NCBI RefSeq assembly: GCF_002000085.1
Contig: NZ_MUZU01000007.1
Coordinates: forward strand, 124,001-188,000
DNA: 64,000 bases
Reading direction: 5' to 3'
DNA from: Pseudocolwellia agarivorans
GTDB taxonomy: Bacteria > Pseudomonadota > Gammaproteobacteria > Enterobacterales > Alteromonadaceae
The notes beneath the pieces were generated by a model. The model saw nothing but the letters and a program-made list of their open reading frames with translations. It made no database searches and was not told the origin of the DNA. Shown here piece by piece: positions 27,273 to 36,272 of the stretch. Within the stretch, counting starts at the first letter, position 1; every line of letters begins with the position of its first letter. Made by a program: the position numbers and the translations under genes.

Positions 27273-27692
27273 ATGAGAGGCGCAGGTGGTACTTCAGGTG
27301 GATTAGGACACTTTTTTATTGGCCTAATTATGATGTGTGGTGGCTTTTATATGTTATTAAATGCAATCACTGTAACGTCAAGTTTTGGCATGGGCATGCG
27401 GCTATATGGCTTTTCAGCGGGTGGAGGAAGCTTTAATGTAACCAGTGGAATGATTATGATCCCTTTTATTTTTGGTGTAGGTTTAATTTTTTATAACAGT
27501 AAAAATATTTTAGGCTGGGTGTTATCTATAGGCTCGATAACCGCGTTAATTTTTGGTGTTATTTCTTCTATTCGTTTTTCTTTTAGAACCATGAGCTCAT
27601 TTGATCTTATTGTTATATTGGTTTTAGCTGTAGGCGGCTTAGGCTTGTTTTTACGGTCTTTAAAAACATTAGATCAAAAATACCCTGATTAA
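27273..27692 (+). CDS. Conserved four-helix membrane protein of unknown function
   Basis: A 139-residue protein that opens with a Gly-rich stretch (MRGAGGTSGGLG) and shows four hydrophobic segments (about 12-33, 57-75, 81-100, 109-128). It has a second Gly/Ser-rich loop (GFSAGGGSF) between helices 1 and 2. An AAGGA site lies 7-8 bp before the ATG. It follows the LysR gene in the same direction after 108 bp and ends before a strong bidirectional terminator. I do not recognise a named family. The C-terminus LDQKYPD is cytoplasmic by the positive-inside pattern (KTLDQK). No function can be given. Confidence 0.7.
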   Translation: MRGAGGTSGGLGHFFIGLIMMCGGFYMLLNAITVTSSFGMGMRLYGFSAGGGSFNVTSGMIMIPFIFGVGLIFYNSKNILGWVLSIGSITALIFGVISSIRFSFRTMSSFDLIVILVLAVGGLGLFLRSLKTLDQKYPD

Positions 27693-27706
27693 ATAAAACT
27701 TTAATC

Positions 27707-27746
27707 AAAAAAGGGGTAATAACATCTCTGTTATTACCCCTTTTTT
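27707..27746. terminator. Bidirectional terminator between membrane protein gene and fdx
   Basis: A perfect 18-bp stem of A6, GGGG, TAATAACA and its complement with a 4-nt loop and T6 tail separates convergent genes. It ends both the membrane protein transcript and, on the other strand, the isc operon. Confidence 0.92.
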
Positions 27747-27775
27747 ATATTTTTACTTTCACAACCAGTAAAACA

Positions 27776-28114
27776 TTAGTGGTTTTCAGACACCATATTT
27801 ACTGTGTATTTTGGAATTTCAACAACAAGGTCTATATCACCAACAATGGCTTGGCAACCTAAACGAGAGTCGGGTTCTAATCCCCATGCTCTGTCTAGCA
27901 TGTCTTCTTCAAGCTCATCGCTTTCTTCAATAGAATCGAAACCTTCACGAATGATGATATGACATGTTGTACATGCACATACTTTTTCACAAGCGTGTTC
28001 AATACCTATGTCGTTTTTTAGTGCAACATTTAGTACACTTTCACCTGGTTCTGCATCTAATACGGCACCGTCTGGGCAAAGTTCTTCGTTAGGTAGAAAT
28101 ATTATTTTTGGCAT
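27776..28114 (-). CDS. fdx: ISC-type [2Fe-2S] ferredoxin
   Basis: A 112-residue adrenodoxin-type ferredoxin that gives electrons to iron-sulfur cluster assembly. The cluster ligands C42, C48, C51 (ACEKVCACTTCH) and C87 (RLGCQ) fall at the same numbers as in E. coli Fdx, with the extra C46 also present. It is the last gene of the isc operon, 4 bp after hscA. The small acidic gene iscX that usually follows in enterics is absent; a terminator follows directly. Confidence 0.97.
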   Translation of the reverse strand: MPKIIFLPNEELCPDGAVLDAEPGESVLNVALKNDIGIEHACEKVCACTTCHIIIREGFDSIEESDELEEDMLDRAWGLEPDSRLGCQAIVGDIDLVVEIPKYTVNMVSENH

Positions 28115-28118
28115 GTAA

Positions 28119-29993
28119 CTAAACCTCGTCTACTGAATGGCCTGCTAATGCTGTTTTTATGGATGAATCCATGCGTCTTTCAGCGAAAACAGCAGTACTT
28201 TCGTTTAATTTGTCGATAGCTGATTCAATATCGTCAGCTACATCTGATTGTATAATTTTATTTAAAGCGTTAATGGCTTCATTAATAGCACTCGCTTCAT
28301 CTTCGCTTAATAAGCTGCCATCAGCAGCTAAGGCCGATTGCACTGACTCTATTACGCGTGCAGCTTCAACTTGTTGCTCTTTTACCATACGTGCTTCTAT
28401 GTCTTGTTTTGCATTACTCATAGAGGCTTTTAGCATAGAAGCAATTTGATGCTCTTCTAATCCGAATGAAGGTTTAACTTCGATACGTGATTCTACGCCC
28501 GTAGATTTCTCCATAGCTGACACTTCGAGTAAACCGTCAGCATCAACTTTAAAAGTTACACGAATATGCGCAGCGCCAGCAGTCATTGCTGGAATCCCAC
28601 GTAATTCAAAACGTGCTAGTGATCGACAATCTTCAACTAATTCACGTTCACCTTGTAAAACATGAACAGCCATAGCCGTTTGTCCGTCTTTAAAGGTGGT
28701 AAATTCTTGTGCTTTGGCAACAGGAATTGTGGTGTTTCGTGGAATAACTTTTTCAACCAAACCGCCCATGGTTTCTAAACCAAGCGATAGTGGAATTACG
28801 TCAAGTAATAACATGTCGCTATCAGGTTTATTACCCGCAAGTATATCCGCTTGAATTGCAGCGCCTACGGCAACAACTTTGTCAGGGTCGATTGAAGTAA
28901 GAGGTGTTTTCTTGAAGTATTTTTCTACTTCTTCACGCACTAGCGGTACTCTTGTAGAACCACCAACCATAACCACTTCTAGTACTTCTTCTGTTGTTAT
29001 ATCAGCATCTTTCAATGTACGTTTACAAGCTCGTAGTGTTTTATTTACTAGGCTTGAAATTAAGCTATTAAAAGTTTCTTTGGTTAAAGTACCTTGCCAT
29101 TTTTCACCGTTTTCTAATACTAAATTGATCTCGGTTGACTCATTTTGGCTTAATTGTTCTTTAGCATTACAGGCTTGTTGAGAAAGCTGACGCTCTAATT
29201 TACGCGATAAAGGTCGTGTAAGCTGTGCTTGTTCAATAAGATGGTCAACAAGTGTTACGTCGAAATCATCGCCGCCTAACGCGGCATCGCCACCTGTAGA
29301 TAAAACTTCAAATACGCCTTTATTTAAACGTAATACTGAAATATCAAAGGTTCCACCACCTAAGTCGTAAACAGCAATAACACCTTGTTGCTTACCTTCA
29401 TGTTTAGTATCTAGCCCATAAGCAACAGCCGCTGCAGTTGGTTCGTTTAATAAACGTAATACATTAACATTAGCTAACTTGGCTGCATCTTTGGTGCTTT
29501 GACGTTGTGCATCATCAAAATGAGCAGGTACTGTAATAACGACACCTTTAAGCTCCCCACCTAGTGCATTTTCAGCACGGGCAACTAAGGTTTTAAGAAT
29601 TTCAGCTGACGCTTGAACCGGATTTATCGACCCGCGACGTGTGTTAATTTCAGGATGGTTTTCGTCACCACAAAAATCGTAAGGTAAAGATGGATATTTA
29701 GATTGAATATCACTTAACGAACGACCAATTAAACGTTTTGCAGAAACAATAGTATTTTCAGGATCGTTAACAGAAAACGCTTTTGCTGCGTTCCCTACTA
29801 AAATATTGTCGGTTTGGTAGCTAACAATTGACGGTAGAATGTCTATACCCTGTTCGTCTTGTAGAGTTTCAGCTAAGCCACTTTTTACGCTAGCCACAAG
29901 TGAGTTGGTTGTACCCAAATCAATACCTGCAGCTAGATTATGTTCATGGGGTACTGTACTTTGTCCAGGTTCTGCAATTTGTAATAAAGCCAT
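28119..29993 (-). CDS. hscA: Fe-S cluster assembly chaperone HscA (Hsp70 type)
   Basis: A 624-residue specialised Hsp70. The ATPase domain has [16 protein letters not shown] at the phosphate-binding loop, [14 protein letters not shown] and [15 protein letters not shown]. The substrate-binding domain follows from about residue 390 ([16 protein letters not shown]). It lacks the acidic DnaK tail. HscA with HscB binds the LPPVK motif of IscU, visible in the IscU here, and drives cluster release. It sits between hscB and fdx in the expected order with 14- and 4-bp gaps. Confidence 0.97.
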   Translation of the reverse strand: MALLQIAEPGQSTVPHEHNLAAGIDLGTTNSLVASVKSGLAETLQDEQGIDILPSIVSYQTDNILVGNAAKAFSVNDPENTIVSAKRLIGRSLSDIQSKYPSLPYDFCGDENHPEINTRRGSINPVQASAEILKTLVARAENALGGELKGVVITVPAHFDDAQRQSTKDAAKLANVNVLRLLNEPTAAAVAYGLDTKHEGKQQGVIAVYDLGGGTFDISVLRLNKGVFEVLSTGGDAALGGDDFDVTLVDHLIEQAQLTRPLSRKLERQLSQQACNAKEQLSQNESTEINLVLENGEKWQGTLTKETFNSLISSLVNKTLRACKRTLKDADITTEEVLEVVMVGGSTRVPLVREEVEKYFKKTPLTSIDPDKVVAVGAAIQADILAGNKPDSDMLLLDVIPLSLGLETMGGLVEKVIPRNTTIPVAKAQEFTTFKDGQTAMAVHVLQGERELVEDCRSLARFELRGIPAMTAGAAHIRVTFKVDADGLLEVSAMEKSTGVESRIEVKPSFGLEEHQIASMLKASMSNAKQDIEARMVKEQQVEAARVIESVQSALAADGSLLSEDEASAINEAINALNKIIQSDVADDIESAIDKLNESTAVFAERRMDSSIKTALAGHSVDEV

Positions 29994-30007
29994 AGGGGAT
30001 CTTTTAA

Positions 30008-30535
30008 TTAATCATCTAATAGAGAGTCTTCGAGACGATCTAACTCTATATGAAGTTTTTGATAAAATTTAAGTTTGCGTAAGTTGTCACACGCTAGCGT
30101 ATTCGATTCTGCTGAGTTTTCATTTAGCTGAGCTTGCATCATTTTAAAGAGCTGTTCGTATTCAGTGTCTAATGTTTCAGTTGCACTAAATATTGCAGCT
30201 TCTATGTTATCGGATCCTTTGATCTCAGATAACATTTCGCGTAATTCCATTTGATGCATTAAAAAAGCAGTATCACCAAATGATGCTTGTTCACTTGGCA
30301 TTTCAGTTCCGCGCTGCGTTAATATATAAGTCGCTCGAGTAAGCGGATTTTTTAATGTTTGATATGCATCATTGATCATTGACGACTTTTGAACAGCAAG
30401 TAATTGATCTTGTGAAGATGCACTAGCAAAACGGTCTGGATGAACCGTTTTTTGCAATGATTGGTATACTTCAGCTAATTTTGTTGTATCGAGATCAAAG
30501 TGGTCTTCTAAACCAAATAATTGAAAGTAATTCAC
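30008..30535 (-). CDS. hscB: Co-chaperone HscB (J-type)
   Basis: A 175-residue J-protein: N-terminal J domain with HPD in [12 protein letters not shown], and a C-terminal helical domain that binds IscU (LDTEYEQLF...[19 protein letters not shown] in pieces). I place the start at the GTG at 30535 ([10 protein letters not shown]), the usual beginning and length of HscB, with GGAT about 6 bp upstream. The ATG at 30592 would add 19 residues, overlap iscA and match nothing in the family. It stimulates HscA ATPase and delivers IscU. Confidence 0.94.
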   Translation of the reverse strand: MNYFQLFGLEDHFDLDTTKLAEVYQSLQKTVHPDRFASASSQDQLLAVQKSSMINDAYQTLKNPLTRATYILTQRGTEMPSEQASFGDTAFLMHQMELREMLSEIKGSDNIEAAIFSATETLDTEYEQLFKMMQAQLNENSAESNTLACDNLRKLKFYQKLHIELDRLEDSLLDD

Positions 30536-30561
30536 TATAAATCCAGTATTAATACAATAAA

Positions 30562-30885
30562 TTAAACGTTGAAGCTTTCGCCACAACCACACTCACCTTT
30601 TGCATTAGGATTGGTGAACTTGAAACCTTCGTTTAGTCCTTCTTTAATGAAATCTAGCTCGATACCACTTAAGTAAACTAAGCTTTTAGCATCAATAATG
30701 ATATTCACACCATTAATGCTAAAGAGTTCATCATCTTCATTAAGGTCGTCTACAAACTCAAGTACATATGCTAAACCAGAACAACCTGTAGTTTTTATAC
30801 CTAAACGTAAGCCAAGACCTTTGCCTCGGTTAACCATGAACGATTTTACTCGCTCAGTGGCTGCAGGAGTCATTGTAACACTCAT
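30562..30885 (-). CDS. iscA: Iron-sulfur cluster assembly protein IscA
   Basis: A 107-residue A-type carrier. The three ligand cysteines are C35 (TTGCSGLAY) and the C-terminal CGCG pair (C99, C101), as in the family. It accepts clusters from IscU and passes them to target apoproteins, especially for [4Fe-4S] formation. It lies 17 bp after iscU and 26 bp before the chosen hscB start. Confidence 0.97.
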   Translation of the reverse strand: MSVTMTPAATERVKSFMVNRGKGLGLRLGIKTTGCSGLAYVLEFVDDLNEDDELFSINGVNIIIDAKSLVYLSGIELDFIKEGLNEGFKFTNPNAKGECGCGESFNV

Positions 30886-30902
30886 ACTAATAACCTCTTT
30901 TA

Positions 30903-31283
30903 CTAAACTTTTTTACTGCGGTAATCTGCAATCGCTGCTTTGATAGCGTCTTCAGCTAAAATTGAACAGTGAATTTTTACTGGCGGTAATGCTAATTCTT
31001 CAGCGATAGCTGTATTTTTAATTTCGCCAGCTTCGTCGATAGACTTGCCTTTAACCCATTCAGTTACTAATGAACTTGAAGCAATAGCAGAACCACAACC
31101 GTATGTTTTGAATTTTGCATCTTCAATAATACCGTCTGCAGAAATTTTAAGTTGTAACTTCATTACGTCACCACATGCTGGTGCGCCAACCATACCGGTT
31201 GCTACATCTGGATCATTTTTATCCATTGAGCCAACGTTACGTGGGTTTTCATAATGATCGATTACTTTTTCGCTATAAGCCAT
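30903..31283 (-). CDS. iscU: Iron-sulfur cluster scaffold IscU
   Basis: A 126-residue scaffold on which sulfur from IscS and iron form the nascent cluster. C37 (GAPACGDV), the second cysteine in [11 protein letters not shown], the third in [12 protein letters not shown] and the HscA-binding LPPVK are all present, along with the conserved D39. It follows iscS after a 100-bp spacer that holds an 11-bp inverted repeat. Confidence 0.98.
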   Translation of the reverse strand: MAYSEKVIDHYENPRNVGSMDKNDPDVATGMVGAPACGDVMKLQLKISADGIIEDAKFKTYGCGSAIASSSLVTEWVKGKSIDEAGEIKNTAIAEELALPPVKIHCSILAEDAIKAAIADYRSKKV

Positions 31284-31308
31284 GATATTTCTCCTAAGTT
31301 GTTTAAGT

Positions 31309-31353
31309 GACTTATTATTCGCCTTGTACAGGTTTAAAAATAAATAATAAGTC
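31309..31353 (-). ncRNA. Hairpin in the iscS-iscU spacer
   Basis: GACTTATTATT (31309-31319) and AATAATAAGTC (31343-31353) form a perfect 11-bp inverted repeat with a 23-nt spacer in the transcript between iscS and iscU. It may stabilise or process the mRNA so that iscS and iscUA levels differ. Structure is seen; role is inferred. Confidence 0.4.
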
Positions 31354-31383
31354 TGTAAACAATACTTGTTTAATAGGTGCTAA

Positions 31384-32598
31384 CTAGTGAGCAGCCCATT
31401 CGATTGAATCTAAATCAATACCATCTTGGAACATTTCCCAAAGTGGTGACATGTCACGTAAGTGACCAATAGATTGTTGAATGATGTTAATTGCGTGATC
31501 AATTTCTTCTTCGGTAGTAAAACGACCAAAACTGAAACGAATTGAACTATGCGCCATTTCATCATTTAAACCTAAAGCACGTAATACGTACGAAGGCTCT
31601 AAACTTGCTGATGTACATGCTGAACCTGAAGATACGGCTAAGTCTTTAAGTGCCATAATTAATGATTCGCCTTCAACAAAGTTGAAGCTTACATTTAAAT
31701 TACCAGGGTAGCGTTTGTCTGCATCACCATTAATGAAAACTTGTTCCATTGAGCTAATACCAGCCCAAAGACGGTCTCTCATTTTAGTTACGTGAATACG
31801 GTCTTGCTCTAATTCTTCTTTAGCAATTCTAAATGCTTCCCCCATTCCCACAATTTGGTGAGTAGCTAAAGTACCAGAACGCATACCACGTTCGTGACCG
31901 CCGCCGTGAGTTTGAGCTTCTAAACGAACACGTGGTTTACGGCTAACATACAATGCGCCAATACCTTTAGGTCCGTATATTTTATGTGCTGAAAATGACA
32001 TAAGGTCAACTTTCAGGTTTTCCATATCAATAGCAATTTTACCTGCACTTTGTGCGGCATCAACATGGAAAATAATCTTTTTAGCACGACACATTTCACC
32101 AATTTCAGCGATGTCTTGAATTACACCAATTTCGTTGTTTACATGCATGATGCTTACAACAATAGTGTCTTCACGAATAGCGTCATTTAGCTTATTCAAA
32201 TCAATTAAACCGTTTGATTCCGGATCTAAATAAGTAACTTCAAAACCTTGGCGTTCTAATTCTCTACATGTATCTAAAACAGCTTTGTGCTCAGTTTTAC
32301 ATGTAATGATGTGCTTACCTTTTTTCGAATAAAAGTTAGCTGCACCTTTAATCGCTAAATTGTTTGATTCTGTCGCGCCTGATGTAAATACAATTTCACG
32401 GGGATCGGCGTTAATTAAATCAGCAATTTGGTTACGAGCAATATCTACAGCTTCTTCAGCTTGCCAACCAAACTTGTGTGAACGAGATGCAGGGTTACCG
32501 TAAAAACCATCAGTAGTCATATACTGCATCATTTTTTCAGCAACACGCTTATCTACAGGTGTTGTTGCTGAATAATCAAAATAAATAGGAAGCTTCAT
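31384..32598 (-). CDS. iscS: Cysteine desulfurase IscS
   Basis: A 404-residue PLP enzyme that takes sulfur from cysteine and gives it to IscU, ThiI, TusA and others. Visible are [11 protein letters not shown] at the N-terminus, the PLP lysine in [12 protein letters not shown], the mobile persulfide cysteine in [13 protein letters not shown], and the usual C-terminal EWAAH. Length is exactly that of E. coli IscS. It follows iscR after a 35-bp gap. Confidence 0.98.
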   Translation of the reverse strand: MKLPIYFDYSATTPVDKRVAEKMMQYMTTDGFYGNPASRSHKFGWQAEEAVDIARNQIADLINADPREIVFTSGATESNNLAIKGAANFYSKKGKHIITCKTEHKAVLDTCRELERQGFEVTYLDPESNGLIDLNKLNDAIREDTIVVSIMHVNNEIGVIQDIAEIGEMCRAKKIIFHVDAAQSAGKIAIDMENLKVDLMSFSAHKIYGPKGIGALYVSRKPRVRLEAQTHGGGHERGMRSGTLATHQIVGMGEAFRIAKEELEQDRIHVTKMRDRLWAGISSMEQVFINGDADKRYPGNLNVSFNFVEGESLIMALKDLAVSSGSACTSASLEPSYVLRALGLNDEMAHSSIRFSFGRFTTEEEIDHAINIIQQSIGHLRDMSPLWEMFQDGIDLDSIEWAAH

Positions 32599-32633
32599 AA
32601 GCTAACTCTCTCCAACTTTGTAGATCGCAAATA

Positions 32634-33146
32634 TTATTGCAAATCAGGTAAAATGCTTTGGGTTGTAATTAAAATATTATTTGAATGAGTGCTTTCACGC
32701 TTTTGTTTATGCATGTCGTCTTGGCGTTGTGAAACCATTTTAACGTTTCTTTCCTCAACGAGCTCTGAAAGCGAAATATTCTGTAAAAAATCTTCTATGC
32801 GTACGCTTAAATCTTCCCATAATGAATGGGTTAAACATTGGTTACCACCTTGGCAGTTACCTTGTCCGGAACATTTAGTTGCATTAATGCTTTCATCAAC
32901 CGCAAAAATAACGTCTGCTACAGCAATTTGAGCTGAACATCTACCTAAGCGATAACCACCACCAGGACCTCGCACGCTATTAACCAAACCATGTTTACGT
33001 AAACGCGAGAATAGCTGTTCTAGATACGACAATGAAATACCTTGTCGTTCAGATATGTCAGCTAATGATACAGGACCTGAAATGGCATGAATGGCAACAT
33101 CAAGCATTGCGGTAACCGCATAACGCCCTTTTGAAGTCAGTTTCAT
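32634..33146 (-). CDS. iscR: Fe-S cluster-sensing regulator IscR
   Basis: A 170-residue Rrf2 regulator. From the ATG at 33146 ([10 protein letters not shown], with AGGAG 6 bp upstream) the ligands C92, C98, C104 and H107 match E. coli numbering exactly. The in-frame ATG at 33200 would add 18 unrelated residues and run into the promoter. The [2Fe-2S] form represses the isc operon and the apo form regulates others, so the operon is tuned to cluster demand. Two type 1-like sites lie upstream. Confidence 0.97.
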   Translation of the reverse strand: MKLTSKGRYAVTAMLDVAIHAISGPVSLADISERQGISLSYLEQLFSRLRKHGLVNSVRGPGGGYRLGRCSAQIAVADVIFAVDESINATKCSGQGNCQGGNQCLTHSLWEDLSVRIEDFLQNISLSELVEERNVKMVSQRQDDMHKQKRESTHSNNILITTQSILPDLQ

Positions 33147-33204
33147 TATGTTCTCCTGTATTTTTGCTGCGCATTTTACATAACCATGTAAAATAATCAA
33201 CTAT

Positions 33205-33229
33205 ATAACCAAGTAATTTAGTCAAGTAT
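33205..33229 (-). promoter_or_regulatory. IscR type 1-like operator, proximal
   Basis: Read on the minus strand, these 25 bp (ATACTTGACT, AAATT, then ACTTGGTTAT) match the E. coli type 1 IscR consensus, as I remember it, at 22 of 25 positions. They lie 58 bp before the iscR start. Confidence 0.75.
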
Positions 33230-33260
33230 TTTACGCGAGATAAAAATAGAGTCAATATAA

Positions 33261-33285
33261 ATACTTGAGTATTTTACTCAAGTAC
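33261..33285. promoter_or_regulatory. IscR type 1-like operator, distal
   Basis: A near-perfect palindrome (TACTTGAGTA, TTT, TACTCAAGTA) also fits the type 1 layout at 22 of 25 positions. It lies 56 bp centre to centre from the proximal site, between iscR and the end of cysE. Confidence 0.7.
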
Positions 33286-33312
33286 TATATTTAAAATGAA
33301 GTAAACCTGATC

Positions 33313-34122
33313 TTATATTTCGGGATCGAAGGCAGTAACGATTGATTCTCTACGTTTTGCAGCTTCTTTTTCGTCTTCAACAAATTCACCAACGCGTAGT
33401 TCAGGTAACGATTGCTGACAAACATTGCCCCCGAGTTGATTCACTTCTTTACATAAATCTTCTACTTTGGTGTCCATTAAATGCATATGATCTAATAAAC
33501 GTCCTATCGCTTTCGCAACAGGATCAGGGTTATCGCCAGAGACTGCATAAGCATCGAAACCAAATTTTTGCGCGGTTTTTTCTCGTTCAGACATTTCTGC
33601 TTCAGACTTCTTAATATTAACAATGCGGGCTGGTATACCAACCGCAGTTGCGTTATCGGGTAAGTCTTTTACAACAACAGAGTTAGACCCCACTTTGCCG
33701 CCATGACCTATAGTAATAGGACCTAAAACTTTAGCTCCAGCCCCAATAACAACGTTATTACCTAATGTAGGGTGGCGCTTACCTGCATTCCAACTTGTAC
33801 CGCCTAATGTTACACCGTGATATAACGTACAGTCTTCACCAATCTCGGCTGTTTCACCAATAACAACGCCCATTCCATGATCAATAAAGAAACGTCTACC
33901 TAAGGTTGCACCTGGATGAATTTCTACCCCAGTTAACCAACGAGAAAAAGTTGATAATAAGCGAGCCATAAGTTTCCAATCAGCTTTCCATAATTTATGA
34001 CTTACTCTATGTATCCATATAGCATGCATGCCAGGGTAATTAGTTAATACTTCAAACGAATTACGCGCTGCGGGATCTCTATCAAAGACACTTTTAATGT
34101 CTTCTCTAATGCGGCTGAACAT
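33313..34122 (-). CDS. cysE: Serine O-acetyltransferase
   Basis: A 269-residue enzyme that makes O-acetylserine from serine and acetyl-CoA, the first step of cysteine synthesis. The N-terminal helical domain is followed by a left-handed beta-helix of hexapeptide repeats, including [18 protein letters not shown] and [20 protein letters not shown]. The catalytic H of DHGMG is present. The C-terminal tail is longer than that of some short epsilon-type enzymes. It is upstream of iscR on the same strand, 34 bp after trmJ. Supplying cysteine beside the cysteine desulfurase is a sensible link. Confidence 0.96.
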   Translation of the reverse strand: MFSRIREDIKSVFDRDPAARNSFEVLTNYPGMHAIWIHRVSHKLWKADWKLMARLLSTFSRWLTGVEIHPGATLGRRFFIDHGMGVVIGETAEIGEDCTLYHGVTLGGTSWNAGKRHPTLGNNVVIGAGAKVLGPITIGHGGKVGSNSVVVKDLPDNATAVGIPARIVNIKKSEAEMSEREKTAQKFGFDAYAVSGDNPDPVAKAIGRLLDHMHLMDTKVEDLCKEVNQLGGNVCQQSLPELRVGEFVEDEKEAAKRRESIVTAFDPEI

Positions 34123-34156
34123 ATTTTATCCTTTACTCTTAATGCTTTTTTATCAA

Positions 34157-34936
34157 TTAGGCTTTATTTTTTGCTGCGCGTTCTACTGACGCTAACATGC
34201 CACGTAACATTTTAACTTCTTTGTTATCGGGTCTTGCTCTATTTAATAAGCGTCTTAATTTTGTCATCACTAAACCAGGGTGACTTGGTACAATAAACCC
34301 CGTTGCTTTTAAAGCATCTTCAAAGTGTTGGTATAAACGTTCAGTTTCTTCTACTACAGGATACTCTTCATCTTCTTCAACATTTGTTGCTGTAACTTCA
34401 GTATTATTATGCTTTTGATTTTCAAGCGCTAAATAGCTCATACGAACTTCGTAACTTAGTGTTTGAACCGCCATAGCTAAGTTCAATGAACTATATTCTG
34501 GGTTAGCAGGTATTTGTACATGAAAGTGACACAGCTGTAGTTCATCGTTTGTTAAACCACTACTTTCACGACCAAATACAAGAGCCACAGGAAAGTTATG
34601 TGCTTCTTCAATAAGCTTTTCACCACAACTTCTTGGCTCTAACATTGGCCAAGGTAAAGTTCTTGAACGAGCACTTGTACCAACAACTAAACCACAGTCG
34701 GTAATAGCTTCTTCTAACGTACTAACCACTTTAGCATTGGCTAAAACATCGGATGCACCAGCTGATAAAGCTTGAGCTTGACCATTTGGCATTTCAATGG
34801 GATCAACTAAAACTAGTTGACTTAACCCCATTGTTTTCATTGCTCGGGCGGCAGAACCAATATTACGGCAATCTGACGTGTTTACTAAAACAATACGTAC
34901 GTTATCTAACAAACTTCCTAAAGAAGGATCTAACAT
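34157..34936 (-). CDS. trmJ: tRNA (cytidine/uridine-2'-O-)-methyltransferase TrmJ
   Basis: A 259-residue SPOUT methyltransferase that methylates the ribose of position 32 in several tRNAs using SAM. The knot elements are [20 protein letters not shown] near the start, [14 protein letters not shown], and the [14 protein letters not shown] motif that binds SAM. The C-terminal extension ([15 protein letters not shown]...) is typical of TrmJ. It is first of the trmJ-cysE pair in this direction, an arrangement that leads into iscR as in many gammaproteobacteria. Confidence 0.95.
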   Translation of the reverse strand: MLDPSLGSLLDNVRIVLVNTSDCRNIGSAARAMKTMGLSQLVLVDPIEMPNGQAQALSAGASDVLANAKVVSTLEEAITDCGLVVGTSARSRTLPWPMLEPRSCGEKLIEEAHNFPVALVFGRESSGLTNDELQLCHFHVQIPANPEYSSLNLAMAVQTLSYEVRMSYLALENQKHNNTEVTATNVEEDEEYPVVEETERLYQHFEDALKATGFIVPSHPGLVMTKLRRLLNRARPDNKEVKMLRGMLASVERAAKNKA

Positions 34937-35323
34937 TATTTTTTTACTCTCAAAATTTTGGGTAATTTATATAAAATTAAAGACCGTGATTTATTCTTTT
35001 TAACTTCACTAAAGGTAGATAGTGAAAATCTGAATATAAATTATCTATCTAGACGTCTAAAACTATAAAATAATTTTATCACAGAACCTTACGCTTGTAC
35101 TGAGAAAAAATCATCTTGTTTAGCTCCGTTGATTAGCGTAAATCAATCTGATTTATGTCGTTAAATTATAATCAACCCTGTATTACTTAATATTAATTTT
35201 GCTCTAGTGAATTTTGGTCGCCATCTAGTATTTATTTTGCTATACTTCGCGCCGCTTGATTTTCGCTCTGCGTTCAAGTTTCTCGTTCTTTTAAAATGCT
35301 GTTTATAAAATAAGGTAGTTGTT
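34937..35323. other. Divergent intergenic region trmJ-suhB
   Basis: These 387 bp separate divergent trmJ and suhB. A TATACT at 35241-35246 could be the -10 box of suhB, but no good -35 is at the right distance. I see no gene, RNA or strong repeat. Confidence 0.4.
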
Positions 35324-36127
35324 ATGCATCCTATGCTTAATATCGCTATACGTGCTTCTCGTGTGGCTGGAAAAGTAATTGTTCGCGCTTTTGAACAAGT
35401 TGATAAAATTGAAGTTCAATCTAAAGGCACAAATGATTTTGTGACTAACGTTGATTTAAGTGCTGAAGAAGCCATTATTGAAACAATTCGTAAGTCTTAC
35501 CCAGATCACACAATTATTGGTGAAGAAAGCGGAATATCAAAAGGTAAAGACGACGATTACCAATGGATCATTGACCCACTTGATGGCACAGCTAATTTTA
35601 TAAAAGGCATTCCTCACTTTGCAGTTTCTATCGCATTAAAAGTAAAAGGTAAGTTAGACCAAGCAGTAATATACGATCCTATCCGTGGAGAGTTATTTAC
35701 AGCAAGCCGTGGTAAAGGTGCGCAGTTAAACAACTTCAAAATTAGAGTTAAAGCACATAAAGAACTGGGCGGTACTATATTAGCGACTGGTTTCCCATTT
35801 AAATGTAAGCAACACACAGACGCTTACTTAAATATCTTCAAATCATTATTTACGAAAACAGCTGACATACGTCGTGCTGGCTCTCCAGCACTTGATTTAG
35901 CTTATGTGGCCGCTGGCCGTATTGATGGTTTTTTCGAAATTGGTTTAAAACCATGGAATTCAGCTGCTGGTGAATTATTAGTGATTGAAGCCGGTGGATT
36001 AGTAACAGACTTTGCGGGCGGCCATAATCACACATCGTCGGGCAACATTGTTGCTGCTAGCCCAAGATTAGCAAAAGAAATTTTACAAGACATGCGTCCT
36101 CAATTAGGTGAAGCATTAAATAAATAA
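35324..36127 (+). CDS. suhB: Inositol-1-monophosphatase family protein SuhB
   Basis: A 267-residue Mg-dependent phosphatase with metal-binding GEESG (66-70), WIIDPLDGTANF (D84, D87) and the C-terminal signature WNSAAGELLVIEAGG. E. coli SuhB hydrolyses inositol-1-phosphate and also joins the rRNA antitermination complex. The conserved neighbourhood divergent from trmJ supports the ortholog. The shorter initial MHPMLNIAIRASR matches SuhB closely. A strong terminator follows. Confidence 0.96.
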   Translation: MHPMLNIAIRASRVAGKVIVRAFEQVDKIEVQSKGTNDFVTNVDLSAEEAIIETIRKSYPDHTIIGEESGISKGKDDDYQWIIDPLDGTANFIKGIPHFAVSIALKVKGKLDQAVIYDPIRGELFTASRGKGAQLNNFKIRVKAHKELGGTILATGFPFKCKQHTDAYLNIFKSLFTKTADIRRAGSPALDLAYVAAGRIDGFFEIGLKPWNSAAGELLVIEAGGLVTDFAGGHNHTSSGNIVAASPRLAKEILQDMRPQLGEALNK

Positions 36128-36163
36128 TTTACCTTATTGATTAAAGAACGAGTAAAAGACACA

Positions 36164-36202
36164 AAAAAAGGCTAAAGAAGAATATCTTCTTTAGCCTTTT
36201 TT
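36164..36202. terminator. Bidirectional terminator between suhB and the TPR gene
   Basis: A 17-bp stem, A6-GGCTAAAGAAG and its complement ending in T6, with a 5-nt loop, lies between the convergent genes. Confidence 0.93.
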
Positions 36203-36272
36203 CTGTTTAGATTTAGGTGCTATACCGAGTTGTTCAATATGTTATTTAAATTGATATGAGTAATATTTATTT

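Noticed and set aside
30536-30592. ATG at 30592 as the start of hscB
   Set aside because: The extra 19 residues overlap iscA and do not belong to HscB; the GTG at 30535 gives the family N-terminus.
33147-33200. Upstream ATG for iscR
   Set aside because: It would put coding sequence over the promoter region; from 33146 the cluster ligands take exactly the E. coli numbers 92, 98, 104 and 107.
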